A stretch of 64,000 bases of DNA, taken from contig NZ_JACONZ010000003.1 of assembly GCF_014287275.1 (NCBI RefSeq), forward strand, positions 124,001 to 188,000. The letters run 5' to 3'. Below are positions 9,650 through 17,675 of this stretch, one piece after another (position 1 is the stretch's first letter; each line of letters starts with the position of its first letter). The DNA comes from Anaerofilum hominis (GTDB lineage: Bacteria; Bacillota; Clostridia; Oscillospirales; Ruminococcaceae). The position numbers were made by a program, and so were the translations under genes. The notes under the pieces are model-generated. The model was given only the letters and a program-made list of their open reading frames with translations, searched no databases and was not told the DNA's origin.

Positions 9650-11716
9650 ATGAAACAGCAGGGACATTTCAAAAAAAGGGCGATCATTCTCTTGTCGCTG
9701 GTGGCGCTGGTGTTCTGCGTCTTTGCGGTCAAACTCTTCCAGCTGCAGATCGTGGATGGCGCCGAATATCTGGATCAGGCCACCTCCACCACCATGATCA
9801 CCGTGCCGCTGCCCGCCGCCCGGGGCGAGATCGTGGACCGGTACGGCCGGGCCATCGCGACCAACCGGGCGGCCTATAACCTGTGGCTCATCCGCGCGCT
9901 GCTGCCGGACGACCAGCTCAACGACACGCTGATGCGCATGGTGGACACCCTGAGCGAGAACGGCGAGGAGTGGAACGACGACGCGCCGCTGACCCATACC
10001 GCCCCCTATGAGTTTGTCGAGGGGCGGGACGCGGACGTGGCGCGGATGAAGACCGCCCTGGGGCTGGCCCAGTACGCCACGGCCCAGAACGTCTACGACA
10101 AGATGCTGGAAACTTACGGGCTGGCCGACCTGCCGCAGGAGTACCAGCGCACGCTGGCGGGCATCCGGTATCAGATGCAGCACGAGGAGTACAGCAACGT
10201 CACCCCCTTTGTGCTGGCCACCGACGTGTCGCTCAAGACCGTGTCCACCGTCAAGGAGAACAACCTGGACCTGCCCGGCGTCTATGTGGCCGAGGGCACA
10301 GTGCGGGTCTACACCGACCCCACCCTCATGCCCCACATCGTGGGCACCATCGGCAAGATCTATGCCGAGGAGTGGGAGAGCACCTACAAAAACCAGAAAA
10401 ACTACAAGATGAACGATCTGGTGGGCAAAAGCGGCATCGAGCTGGCCTACGAGAGCACCCTCAAGGGCACCGACGGGCAGATGCAGATCGAGATCACCCG
10501 CACCGGCAGCGTGGTGGCCACCACCGTGGTGGAGCCGGTGCCCGGCGACACCGTGGTGCTCACGGTGGACAAAAGCCTGCAGGCGGAGTGCCAGAAGATC
10601 CTGGAAAACCAGGTCGTGGCCCTGAAAGCGGCTGCGGCCGCCAATCGGGAGGGCGAGCCGGAGGGCGCCTCGCTGGTGGTGCTGGACGTAAAGACCGGCG
10701 GCGTGCTGGCCGCGGCCACCTATCCCAGCTACGACCTGAACGTTTACCAGACCTCGGCGGGCTACAACTCCTACCTGGAGGACCCGCTGCGGCCGCTGAT
10801 CAACCGGGCGTTCACCGGCCTTTACCGTCCCGGCTCCACCTTTAAGTGCGCGGTGGGCGCGTCGGGGCTGCTCACCGGCACCGTCACGCCCGACTACACC
10901 TATCGCTGCGGCGGCGTCTACACCTATTGGGCAAACTCGGACTTCCGGCCCGAATGCACCCACGTCCACGGCAACGAGAACGTCCGCACCGCCCTGCAGG
11001 ATTCCTGCAACATCTATTTTTACGACCTGGGCCGGCGGCTGGGGCTGGACACCTTTAACGGGATGGCCTCCACCCTGGGCCTGGGGCAGAAGACCGGCCT
11101 GGAGATCGGCGAGTCGGGCGGCAACCTGTCCACCCCGGAGTATCACGAGACCATGACCGGGGAGGACTGGCAGCAGGGCAACGTGGTGCAGGCGGCCATC
11201 GGCCAGATGGACACCCAGGTGACCCCGGTGCAGCTGGCCACCTACGGGGCGGCCATCGCCAACAGCGGCACCCGCTACCGCACCCACCTGGTGGCTGCCG
11301 TGCGCAGCTATAACTTTGACGAGCTGATCGAGGAGACCCCCGTCACCGTGGAGGCCAAAGTGGAGGGCGACCCCGCCGCGGTGGCCGCAGCCTTTGACGA
11401 GGTGGAGCAGGGCATGCTGCTGGCCAGCAAGGTGGGCACCGCCCGGCAGTTTTTGGCGGATTACCAGTACCACATCGCCAGCAAGACCGGCACGGCGGAG
11501 AACGGGAAAAGAGACAAGTACGGTAAGAAAGAATACAACGCCACCATCGTGGCCTACGGCCCCGTTGAAGAGCCGGAGCTGGCTGTCAGCGCCGTGGCCG
11601 AGGTGGCCGGCAACGGCTATCAGCTGGCCCGCGCGGTGCGGGACGTTTTTGACGCTTACTATGTGGACAAAAACCAGAACAGCGCCCCGGTGGCCTCCGG
11701 CGCACTGCTGCCCTGA
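9650..11716 (+). CDS. mrdA: penicillin-binding protein 2 (class B transpeptidase)
   Basis: 688 residues. A D,D-transpeptidase that cross-links peptidoglycan during elongation. It has an N-terminal anchor (residues 10-30), the PBP dimerisation domain with AARGEIVDRYGRAIATN, and the transpeptidase domain. The active-site serine is S396 in GSTFK, SCN is at 452-454 and KTG is at 612-614, all at normal spacing. ATG at 9650 follows AAAGGAGGG at 9630-9638. Place and length fit PBP2/MrdA rather than the septal PBP. Confidence 0.94.
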   Translation: MKQQGHFKKRAIILLSLVALVFCVFAVKLFQLQIVDGAEYLDQATSTTMITVPLPAARGEIVDRYGRAIATNRAAYNLWLIRALLPDDQLNDTLMRMVDTLSENGEEWNDDAPLTHTAPYEFVEGRDADVARMKTALGLAQYATAQNVYDKMLETYGLADLPQEYQRTLAGIRYQMQHEEYSNVTPFVLATDVSLKTVSTVKENNLDLPGVYVAEGTVRVYTDPTLMPHIVGTIGKIYAEEWESTYKNQKNYKMNDLVGKSGIELAYESTLKGTDGQMQIEITRTGSVVATTVVEPVPGDTVVLTVDKSLQAECQKILENQVVALKAAAAANREGEPEGASLVVLDVKTGGVLAAATYPSYDLNVYQTSAGYNSYLEDPLRPLINRAFTGLYRPGSTFKCAVGASGLLTGTVTPDYTYRCGGVYTYWANSDFRPECTHVHGNENVRTALQDSCNIYFYDLGRRLGLDTFNGMASTLGLGQKTGLEIGESGGNLSTPEYHETMTGEDWQQGNVVQAAIGQMDTQVTPVQLATYGAAIANSGTRYRTHLVAAVRSYNFDELIEETPVTVEAKVEGDPAAVAAAFDEVEQGMLLASKVGTARQFLADYQYHIASKTGTAENGKRDKYGKKEYNATIVAYGPVEEPELAVSAVAEVAGNGYQLARAVRDVFDAYYVDKNQNSAPVASGALLP

Positions 11717-11772
11717 GCAAAAAAGCTTTCATAAAACCGGCAATATGACGGGATTTTGGCACAATTTTATTG

Positions 11773-11801
11773 TTGTGCTGTGGATTTTGGTATGATATAA
11801 T
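11773..11801 (+). promoter_or_regulatory. extended -10 promoter for minD
   Basis: TATAAT at 11796-11801 is preceded by TG at 11793-11794 (extended -10), with a weak TTGTGC at 11773-11778 at 17 bases. It puts the transcript start downstream of the first in-frame ATG, which supports the GTG start at 11860. Confidence 0.65.
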
Positions 11802-11859
11802 GAATCTGTATCGAAATCGCGTCGTTTGTGACACTTTTTCGTACTGCAGAGAAAACGCG

Positions 11860-12609
11860 GTGAAGGGGCGGATACAGACGGGTAAGGTCCTCATGGTAGC
11901 CTCCGGCAAGGGCGGCACCGGCAAAAGCACGCTGTCCGTTTATCTCGGCGCGCGCCTGGCCGCCCACGGCGCGCGGGTGCTGCTGGTAGAGCTGGACTCC
12001 GGCCTGCGCAGCGTGGACATCATCGCAGGGGTCTGCGGCAAAACGGTCTACGATATCGAGGACATCCTCTCCGGCCGCTGCGAGGCGGACAAAGCGGTGG
12101 TCGAAAGCCCGCTTTACCCGGGCCTCTCGGTGGTCAGCGCCCCCTACAGCGGCGGCGAGATCCGCGCAGGGGCGCTGCGTGTTCTGGCGGGCAAGATGTC
12201 CGGATGTTTTGACATCGTGCTGCTGGACACCGCCGCCGGGCTGGGCGCGCCCTTTTTGGCCGCGAAGTCGGTGGCGGGTATGGGTTTGGTGGTCATCACG
12301 CCCGACACGGTCACCATGCGGGACGGCCGCATCGTCGCTGACGAGCTGTTTGCCGCCGGGCTGCCCTCGGTGCGGCTGGTCATCAACCGGGTCAGCGTGG
12401 GCCCCTTTGCCAAAAACCCGGTAAAGGACCTGGACGAGTGCATCGACACGGTGGGCGCGCAGCTCATCGGGGTGGTGCCGCAAAGCGCCGAGCTGGCCGC
12501 GGCCGCGGCCTGCGGAGGGCCGCTACCGGAAAATATCCTTGCTTTTGCGGCGCTGGACAATATCGCCCGGCGCATTCTCGGCGAGGAGGTGCCGCTGGCG
12601 GTGCGCTAG
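11860..12609 (+). CDS. minD: MinD-like ParA/MinD ATPase
   Basis: 249 residues from GTG 11860. The deviant Walker A SGKGGTGKST is near residue 14, LLVELDSGLRSVDIIAG near residue 40, and LLDTAAG (Walker B region) near residue 113. MinD positions the division septum by placing the MinC inhibitor at the membrane. The protein ends LDNIARRILGEEVPLAVR and does not continue into the usual basic amphipathic membrane-targeting helix. No minC or minE is found in the window. A more general ParA-type role is therefore possible. It sits between PBP2 and mgsA, as in related Clostridia. Confidence 0.8.
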   Translation: MKGRIQTGKVLMVASGKGGTGKSTLSVYLGARLAAHGARVLLVELDSGLRSVDIIAGVCGKTVYDIEDILSGRCEADKAVVESPLYPGLSVVSAPYSGGEIRAGALRVLAGKMSGCFDIVLLDTAAGLGAPFLAAKSVAGMGLVVITPDTVTMRDGRIVADELFAAGLPSVRLVINRVSVGPFAKNPVKDLDECIDTVGAQLIGVVPQSAELAAAAACGGPLPENILAFAALDNIARRILGEEVPLAVR

Positions 12610-12678
12610 GCGGCAGTGATTTGCGTTTGACGCGGCCCTGCGGCCGCGATCCTCATCATATAATGGAGGTAAGAGCAG

Positions 12679-13083
12679 ATGAATATCGCCCTCATCGCGC
12701 ATGATTCTAAAAAAGAACTGATGGTGCAGTTCTGCATCGCTTACTGCAGGGTGCTCAGCCAGCACAATCTGGTGGCCACCGGCACCACCGGTAAGCTGGT
12801 GGGGGAGGCCACCGGCCTGTCGATCCAACGCTTTCTGCCGGGCAGCCATGGCGGCGACCAGCAGATCGCGGCCCGCATCGCCTGCAATGAGATCGACCTG
12901 CTGCTCTTTTTCCGCGACCCCATCTCGGCGAAGCCGCACGAGCCCAACGAGCTGAACCTGCTGCGGCTGTGCGATGTGCACAATATCCCCGTGGCCACCA
13001 ATATCGCCACGGCGGAGGTGCTGATCCACGGCCTGGAGCGCGGCGATCTGGACTGGCGGAATATCGTCAACCCCAAGATGTGA
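12679..13083 (+). CDS. mgsA: methylglyoxal synthase
   Basis: 134 residues. Converts dihydroxyacetone phosphate to methylglyoxal plus phosphate, a bypass that relieves sugar-phosphate accumulation. Family motifs are [10 protein letters not shown] at the N-terminus, ATGTTGKL (residues 33-40, phosphate binding), and [14 protein letters not shown], where D60 is the catalytic aspartate (family form SGP-GGDQQ). The C-terminal [13 protein letters not shown] is also conserved. ATG at 12679 follows ATGGAGGTAAG. Confidence 0.96.
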   Translation: MNIALIAHDSKKELMVQFCIAYCRVLSQHNLVATGTTGKLVGEATGLSIQRFLPGSHGGDQQIAARIACNEIDLLLFFRDPISAKPHEPNELNLLRLCDVHNIPVATNIATAEVLIHGLERGDLDWRNIVNPKM

Positions 13084-13129
13084 TCTTTTCCGCACGGCCC
13101 CGCAGGGGCGGCGGAGAAGAGACGGCGAG

Positions 13130-13166
13130 CCTCCCTGCACAGAGCGCTGTGCGGGGAGGTTTTTTA
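13130..13166 (+). terminator. intrinsic terminator after mgsA
   Basis: CCTCCCTGCACAG and CTGTGCGGGGAGG form a 13-bp stem (one G-T pair) with an AGCG loop, followed by TTTTTT. Confidence 0.88.
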
Positions 13167-13262
13167 TACGCGCGGGCAGGCGGGGCGGGACGCGGCTGTT
13201 TCCTGGTTGGCTTCGCTGCCCGCTTTTTTTATACGCGCGGGCAGGCGGGACGGGACGGCGGC
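13160..13262 (+). repeat. tandem pair of terminator-flanking repeats
   Basis: Two near-identical units of about 38 bp (13160-13197 and 13225-13262), each opening with a T-tract then ATACGCGCGGGCAGGCGGG. They lie 65 bp apart between mgsA and the next gene. GCGGGCAG in the first copy can also pair with CTGCCCGC at 13216-13223, which is followed by seven T residues and gives a second terminator-like hairpin. Confidence 0.8.
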
Positions 13263-13353
13263 TCGCACGGTCGAGCCGCGCACCGCGTTTTTTGGTGCGC
13301 GTGCGGCGCGGGGCGGACGGAACAGCGGCGGGGAAGCGGCGGAGGAGGAAAAG

Positions 13354-14157
13354 ATGGAGACGGTAAAAAAATTTGCGGATCTGGAGACGCCGGGGCAGCT
13401 GTCGGCTTTTCTGGAGGGCAGGGCGGCGGCGCACCGCACCCTGAGCCAGTACACCACCCTGACCACCCTCAAAAAGATCGTGGAAAGCGGCGCCTGGCAC
13501 TTTTGCCGCCCCGACGGGATGAACGACGGCGAGGAGTACCGGCGCATCCCGGCCCGCTGCAGGCAAAGCCTTTATTTCGCCTGCTTCACTTTTATCAACA
13601 GCGAGAACATGGCCATGTGGGGGCTGTACTCCATCCCCCGGGACGAGGGGGTGCGCATCACGTTTCCGGGCAGGGCCTGGCGGGAATGGCTGTCCGGCGT
13701 CCACACGGTGCGGGAGGCGGGCGGCGGCCGGGAGGTAAAAGAAGTGCCCGTCTTTGCCCGGGACGTGGCCTATATGGGCCGGGACCGGGTGGGCCTTTAC
13801 TGGAACGCGTCCTCCAACAAAAAGCTGCTGCAAAAACACACGGTCCGCGCGCTGCACGAGGCCCTGCCCGCGGGGGTCAAGCATTACGCCTGGAAGTATG
13901 AGCAGGAGTGCAGGGCCTTTCTCTCGGTGCAGGACCTGCCGGACTGCCGCGCCCTGGTCCTGCCCCTGCCCCAGCGCTGCCTGGAACAGCTGCAGGTCAC
14001 CTACGGCCCCTATGTGCCCGAGGACGCGGTGGCCGAGATGGACGGATTTTTGCTGGAGCGGGGGCTGCGCCGGGGCAGCCGCAGCGAGTTCACGGGGCTG
14101 GTGGACCTGAAAGACCTCTGCGGCCTGTGCGCCCACCGCTTTCAGCGCCGGGGCTGA
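13354..14157 (+). CDS. DUF2971 domain-containing protein
   Basis: 267 residues. The N-terminal half carries the DUF2971 pattern: QYTTLTTLKKIVESGAWHFCRPDGMNDGEEY near residue 32, then YFACFTFINSENMAMWGLYS near residue 75 and a GVRITFP strand. DUF2971 proteins are of unknown biochemical function; many lie in accessory or defence-associated regions. ATG at 13354 follows GGAGGAGG at 13341-13348; the longer frame upstream is noncoding GC-rich DNA. No partner gene is evident: the neighbours are mgsA and hisS. Confidence 0.65.
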   Translation: METVKKFADLETPGQLSAFLEGRAAAHRTLSQYTTLTTLKKIVESGAWHFCRPDGMNDGEEYRRIPARCRQSLYFACFTFINSENMAMWGLYSIPRDEGVRITFPGRAWREWLSGVHTVREAGGGREVKEVPVFARDVAYMGRDRVGLYWNASSNKKLLQKHTVRALHEALPAGVKHYAWKYEQECRAFLSVQDLPDCRALVLPLPQRCLEQLQVTYGPYVPEDAVAEMDGFLLERGLRRGSRSEFTGLVDLKDLCGLCAHRFQRRG

Positions 14158-14257
14158 GGGGACACCCTGCGCAGCGCCGCCCGGGCATACCGCGCCGCGC
14201 CGCCGCCTGCCCCCCTCGCCCCGCAGCGCCGCAAACGGCGCTGCAAAGCCGAAAACA

Positions 14258-14286
14258 TTGACAATCACCAGCCGCTGCGGTACACT
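14258..14286 (+). promoter_or_regulatory. sigma-A-type promoter for hisS-aspS
   Basis: Perfect TTGACA (14258-14263), a 17-base spacer and TACACT (14281-14286). The leader to the hisS ATG is about 100 bases, too short for a normal T-box. Confidence 0.85.
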
Positions 14287-14391
14287 AAAACGGTATCGAA
14301 AACGAGAAAGGGCCCCCCGCGGGCCGGCCGGCACAGACGCGTTTTGGGGGCGCAGAGCGCCTTTGGCGCCGGGGCTGGGACAGGAGGAAAC

Positions 14392-15666
14392 ATGGAAAAG
14401 ATCACCGCCCAAAAGGGCACGAAAGACGTGCTGCCCGCCGAGAGCTATCGGTGGCAGTATCTGGAGTCGGTGCTCAAAAACACCGTTGCGGCCTTTGGCT
14501 ATAAAGAGATCCGGCTGCCCACCTTTGAGGCCACCGAGCTGTTCAGCCGGGGCGTGGGCGAGACCACCGACGTGGTGGGCAAAGAGATGTACACCTTCAA
14601 CGACAAGGGCGGCCGCAGCATCACGCTGCGCCCGGAGGGCACGGCCAACACGGTGCGGGCCATTTTGGAGCACGGCCTGCTGGCCGAAGCGCTGCCGGTG
14701 CGGGCGTTTTACCTGCAGAGCTGTTTCCGCTATGAAAAGCCGCAGTCCGGGCGCCTGCGCGAGTTCCACCAGCTGGGCATCGAGATGTTCGGCGCCGCCG
14801 CCCCCGAGGCGGACGTGCAGGTGGTGGCCACGGCCGCGGCCTGCATCGCCAATGTGGGCATCCGGTCGGTGCAGCTGCAGCTCAACTCCATCGGCTGCCC
14901 GGCCTGCCGCCCCCGCTATCATGAGGCGCTGAAAAGCTATTTCCGCCTCCATCTGGACGAGCTCTGCGACACCTGCAAAGAGCGGCTGGACCGCAACCCG
15001 CTGCGCATTTTGGACTGCAAGTGCCCGTCCTGCGCGGCAGTGGCGCAGGGCGCGCCGCTGATGCCGGAATTTTTGTGCGGGGAGTGCAGGGAGCACTTCG
15101 CCGCGGTGAAGCAGGGCCTGGACAACATCGGGATCCCTTATGTGGAAAACCCGACTATCGTGCGCGGGCTGGACTATTACACCCGCACCGTATTTGAGTT
15201 CGTCCACACCGGCGCGGGCGCGCAGGGCGTGGTCTGCGGCGGCGGCCGCTACGACGGCCTGGTGGAGCAGCTGGGCGGCAAGCCCATGCCGGGCATCGGC
15301 TTCGGCATGGGGCTGGAACGGCTGCTGATGGTACTGGAGGCAGAGGGCGCGGCGTTTCCCGCCGACCGCGTGCCGGACCTGTACCTGTGCAATATGGGCG
15401 CGCCTGCGCGGCTGCTGGCCGAGCGGGTGGCCGCAGGCCTGCGGGCCAAGGGCCTTTGGGCGGAGACCGACGTGATGGGCCGGGGGCTCAAGCCGCAGAT
15501 GAAATACGCCAACAAGACGGGCGCCCGCTACACGGTGGTGCTGGGCGACGACGAGGTCGCCGCGGGCAGGGCCCGGCTCAAGCGGATGAGCGACGGCGCC
15601 GAGGCCGAGATCGCGCTGGACCAGCTGGCGCAGAGCGGCCCGGCAGAGTGGGAACAGCTGTTTTGA
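14392..15666 (+). CDS. hisS: histidyl-tRNA synthetase
   Basis: 424 residues. Class II synthetase charging tRNA-His. The N-terminal KGTKDVLPAES and motif 2 (FYLQSCFRYEKPQSGRLREFHQLG) are clear. The HisRS-specific RGLDYYTRTVFE and GGGRYDGL motifs follow, then motif 3 (GIGFGMGLERLLM), and a C-terminal anticodon-binding domain from about residue 325. A CDTCKERL..CKCPSCAAV cysteine-rich insertion near residues 190-218 is typical of one HisRS subset. ATG at 14392 follows AGGAGG at 14382-14387. Confidence 0.97.
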   Translation: MEKITAQKGTKDVLPAESYRWQYLESVLKNTVAAFGYKEIRLPTFEATELFSRGVGETTDVVGKEMYTFNDKGGRSITLRPEGTANTVRAILEHGLLAEALPVRAFYLQSCFRYEKPQSGRLREFHQLGIEMFGAAAPEADVQVVATAAACIANVGIRSVQLQLNSIGCPACRPRYHEALKSYFRLHLDELCDTCKERLDRNPLRILDCKCPSCAAVAQGAPLMPEFLCGECREHFAAVKQGLDNIGIPYVENPTIVRGLDYYTRTVFEFVHTGAGAQGVVCGGGRYDGLVEQLGGKPMPGIGFGMGLERLLMVLEAEGAAFPADRVPDLYLCNMGAPARLLAERVAAGLRAKGLWAETDVMGRGLKPQMKYANKTGARYTVVLGDDEVAAGRARLKRMSDGAEAEIALDQLAQSGPAEWEQLF

Positions 15667-15744
15667 CCCATCCCCGGCACGGCCGTGCGGCCGCCGGAAA
15701 TAACCCCGGGCTGCCGGGGGCTCAATGAGAGGAACGGACAAGCT

Positions 15745-17544
15745 ATGGCACTGGAAAAAATGGGAACTCTGCGCCGCACCGACTATTGCGGCGAGCTTAC
15801 CCCGGCGCGGGTGGGCGACACCGTGACGGTGGCCGGCTCCATCGCCAAAAGCCGCGATCTGGGCGGTGTGATCTTTGCCGACCTGCGGGATACCACCGGC
15901 ATCCTGCAGCTGGCCTTTGACGACGGCACCGACAAGCAGGTGTTCGCCAAAGCCGCGTCGCTGAAAAGCGAGTACGTGGTCATGGCGCAGGGCCTGCTGC
16001 GCCGCCGGGAGAGCGTCAACAAGGCGCTGGCCACCGGCGAGATCGAGCTGTATGTCACCGAGCTGAGGCTGCTCAGCGAGGCGGAGACCCCGCCTTTCGA
16101 GGTGCGGGACGAGGTAAAGGTCAAGGACGAGCTGCGGCTGAAATACCGCTATCTGGACCTGCGGCGGGAGGGCATGCACCGGCCCATCGTGCTGCGCTCA
16201 AAGATCGCCCAGCTCATCCGCAACTATTACTGCGACAACCATTTCTGCGAGATCGAGACCCCGATGCTCATCAAATCCACGCCCGAGGGCGCGCGGGATT
16301 ATCTGGTGCCCAGCCGGGTGCAGCCGGGCCATTTTTACGCGCTGCCCCAGTCGCCCCAGCTCTACAAACAGATTTTGATGCTCTCCGGCTTTGACCGCTA
16401 TTTCCAGATCGTGCGCTGCTTCCGCGACGAGGACCTGCGCGCCGACCGCCAGCCGGAGTTTACCCAGGTGGATATGGAGATGTCCTTTGTGGAAGAGGAG
16501 GACATCGAGACCATGAACGAGGGGCTCATAAAAAAGCTTTTCAAGGAAATACTGGATGTTGAGGTGGAGACGCCTTTCCCGCGCATGCCCTACGCAGAGG
16601 CGATGGCGCGTTTTGGCTCAGACAAGCCGGACACCCGTTTTGGGCTGGAGCTGCAGGACGTCTCGGACGCGGTGCGCGGATGCGGCTTCGGCGTGTTCAC
16701 CGGCGCGCTGGAGGCGGGCGGCAGCGTGCGCTGCATCAACGTCAAGGGCATGGCGGACAAAATGTCCCGCAAGGAGATCGACAAACTGGCGGAGGTGGCA
16801 AAGACCTACGGCGCCAAGGGCCTGGCTTATATCCGCTGTACGGCCGAGAGCGAGACCTCCAGCTTTGAAAAATTTCTCGCCCCGGAAGAGAAAGCGGCGC
16901 TGCGCGCAGCCGCCGGTGTGGAGACCGGCGACGTGCTGCTGGCGGTGGCGGACGCCAAAAACGACGTGGTCTTTGCGGCCCTGGGCGCGCTGCGCCTGGA
17001 GATCGCCAAAAAATACGGCCTCATCGACCCGGACAAGTTCAATTTCCTCTGGGTCACCGACTTCCCCTTCTTTGAGTACTCAGAGGAGGAGGGCCGCTTT
17101 ATGGCCAAACACCACCCGTTCACGCTGCCCAACGAAGAGGACCTGGACAAGGTGGAGACCGACCCGGGCAGCGTGCGCGCCCGCGCCTACGACATGGTGC
17201 TCAACGGCTGCGAGGTGGGCGGCGGCTCGATGCGCATCAACGACCCGGCCCTGCAGAACCGCATGCTGAAAGCCCTGGGCTTTACCGAAGAGCGCGCGCG
17301 GGAGAGCTTCGGCTTTTTGACCGACGCCTACCGCTACGGCGCGCCTCCCCACGGCGGCATGGCCTTTGGCTTTGACCGTCTGGTCATGCTGATGCTGAAA
17401 AAGGATTCCATCCGCGACGTGATCGCTTTCCCCAAAGTGCAGAACGCGGGCGAGCCGATGAGCGGCTGCCCCGAGACGGTGGAGGAAAAGCAGCTGCGGG
17501 AGCTGTCGATCGCCCTGGACCTGAAAGAGGCCAAAGAAGACTGA
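15745..17544 (+). CDS. aspS: aspartyl-tRNA synthetase
   Basis: 599 residues. Charges tRNA-Asp (possibly tRNA-Asn as well). The N-terminal OB-fold anticodon domain includes SIAKSRDLGGVIFADLRD. The bacterial GAD insertion domain occupies about residues 290-420. Class II motifs are RYLDLRRE.., FRDEDLRADRQPEFTQVDMEMSF in the catalytic core, and GGMAFGFDRLVML (motif 3). A cognate asnS at 35.3 kb means the discriminating form is likely. It starts 78 bases after hisS, from ATG 15745 behind GAGAGGAA, and is co-transcribed with it. Confidence 0.97.
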   Translation: MALEKMGTLRRTDYCGELTPARVGDTVTVAGSIAKSRDLGGVIFADLRDTTGILQLAFDDGTDKQVFAKAASLKSEYVVMAQGLLRRRESVNKALATGEIELYVTELRLLSEAETPPFEVRDEVKVKDELRLKYRYLDLRREGMHRPIVLRSKIAQLIRNYYCDNHFCEIETPMLIKSTPEGARDYLVPSRVQPGHFYALPQSPQLYKQILMLSGFDRYFQIVRCFRDEDLRADRQPEFTQVDMEMSFVEEEDIETMNEGLIKKLFKEILDVEVETPFPRMPYAEAMARFGSDKPDTRFGLELQDVSDAVRGCGFGVFTGALEAGGSVRCINVKGMADKMSRKEIDKLAEVAKTYGAKGLAYIRCTAESETSSFEKFLAPEEKAALRAAAGVETGDVLLAVADAKNDVVFAALGALRLEIAKKYGLIDPDKFNFLWVTDFPFFEYSEEEGRFMAKHHPFTLPNEEDLDKVETDPGSVRARAYDMVLNGCEVGGGSMRINDPALQNRMLKALGFTEERARESFGFLTDAYRYGAPPHGGMAFGFDRLVMLMLKKDSIRDVIAFPKVQNAGEPMSGCPETVEEKQLRELSIALDLKEAKED

Positions 17545-17612
17545 CCGGCCGGCAGGGCGCCGTCCTGCCGGAGAGAGGCCGCCGCGCGCCTCTTTCATCC
17601 ATAGACAGAGGA

Positions 17613-17675
17613 TCCCCATTGCACGCTCTTACATAAAGCCGCCCGGCGGCTTTGAGAGGAGCAGCGCAATGGGGA
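17613..17675 (+). promoter_or_regulatory. long leader hairpin occluding the start of the OFA-type MFS gene
   Basis: TCCCCATTGC (17613-17622) pairs perfectly with GCAATGGGGA (17666-17675), which contains the start codon ATG 17669-17671. Inside it GCTCTT can pair with GAGAG of the ribosome binding site, and AAAGCCGCC (17635-17643) pairs with GGCGGCTTT (17645-17653). The nested stem would hide both the ribosome binding site and the start codon. It matches no riboswitch class I recognise. Confidence 0.7.

Noticed and set aside
14264..14391. T-box leader for hisS
   Set aside because: The leader is only about 100 bases and has no recognisable T-box (TGGNACCGCG-type) sequence or following terminator.
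12523..16179. 1218-codon leftward open frame
   Set aside because: It crosses mgsA, the DUF2971 gene, hisS and part of aspS in antisense; all four have motif-supported proteins on the plus strand.
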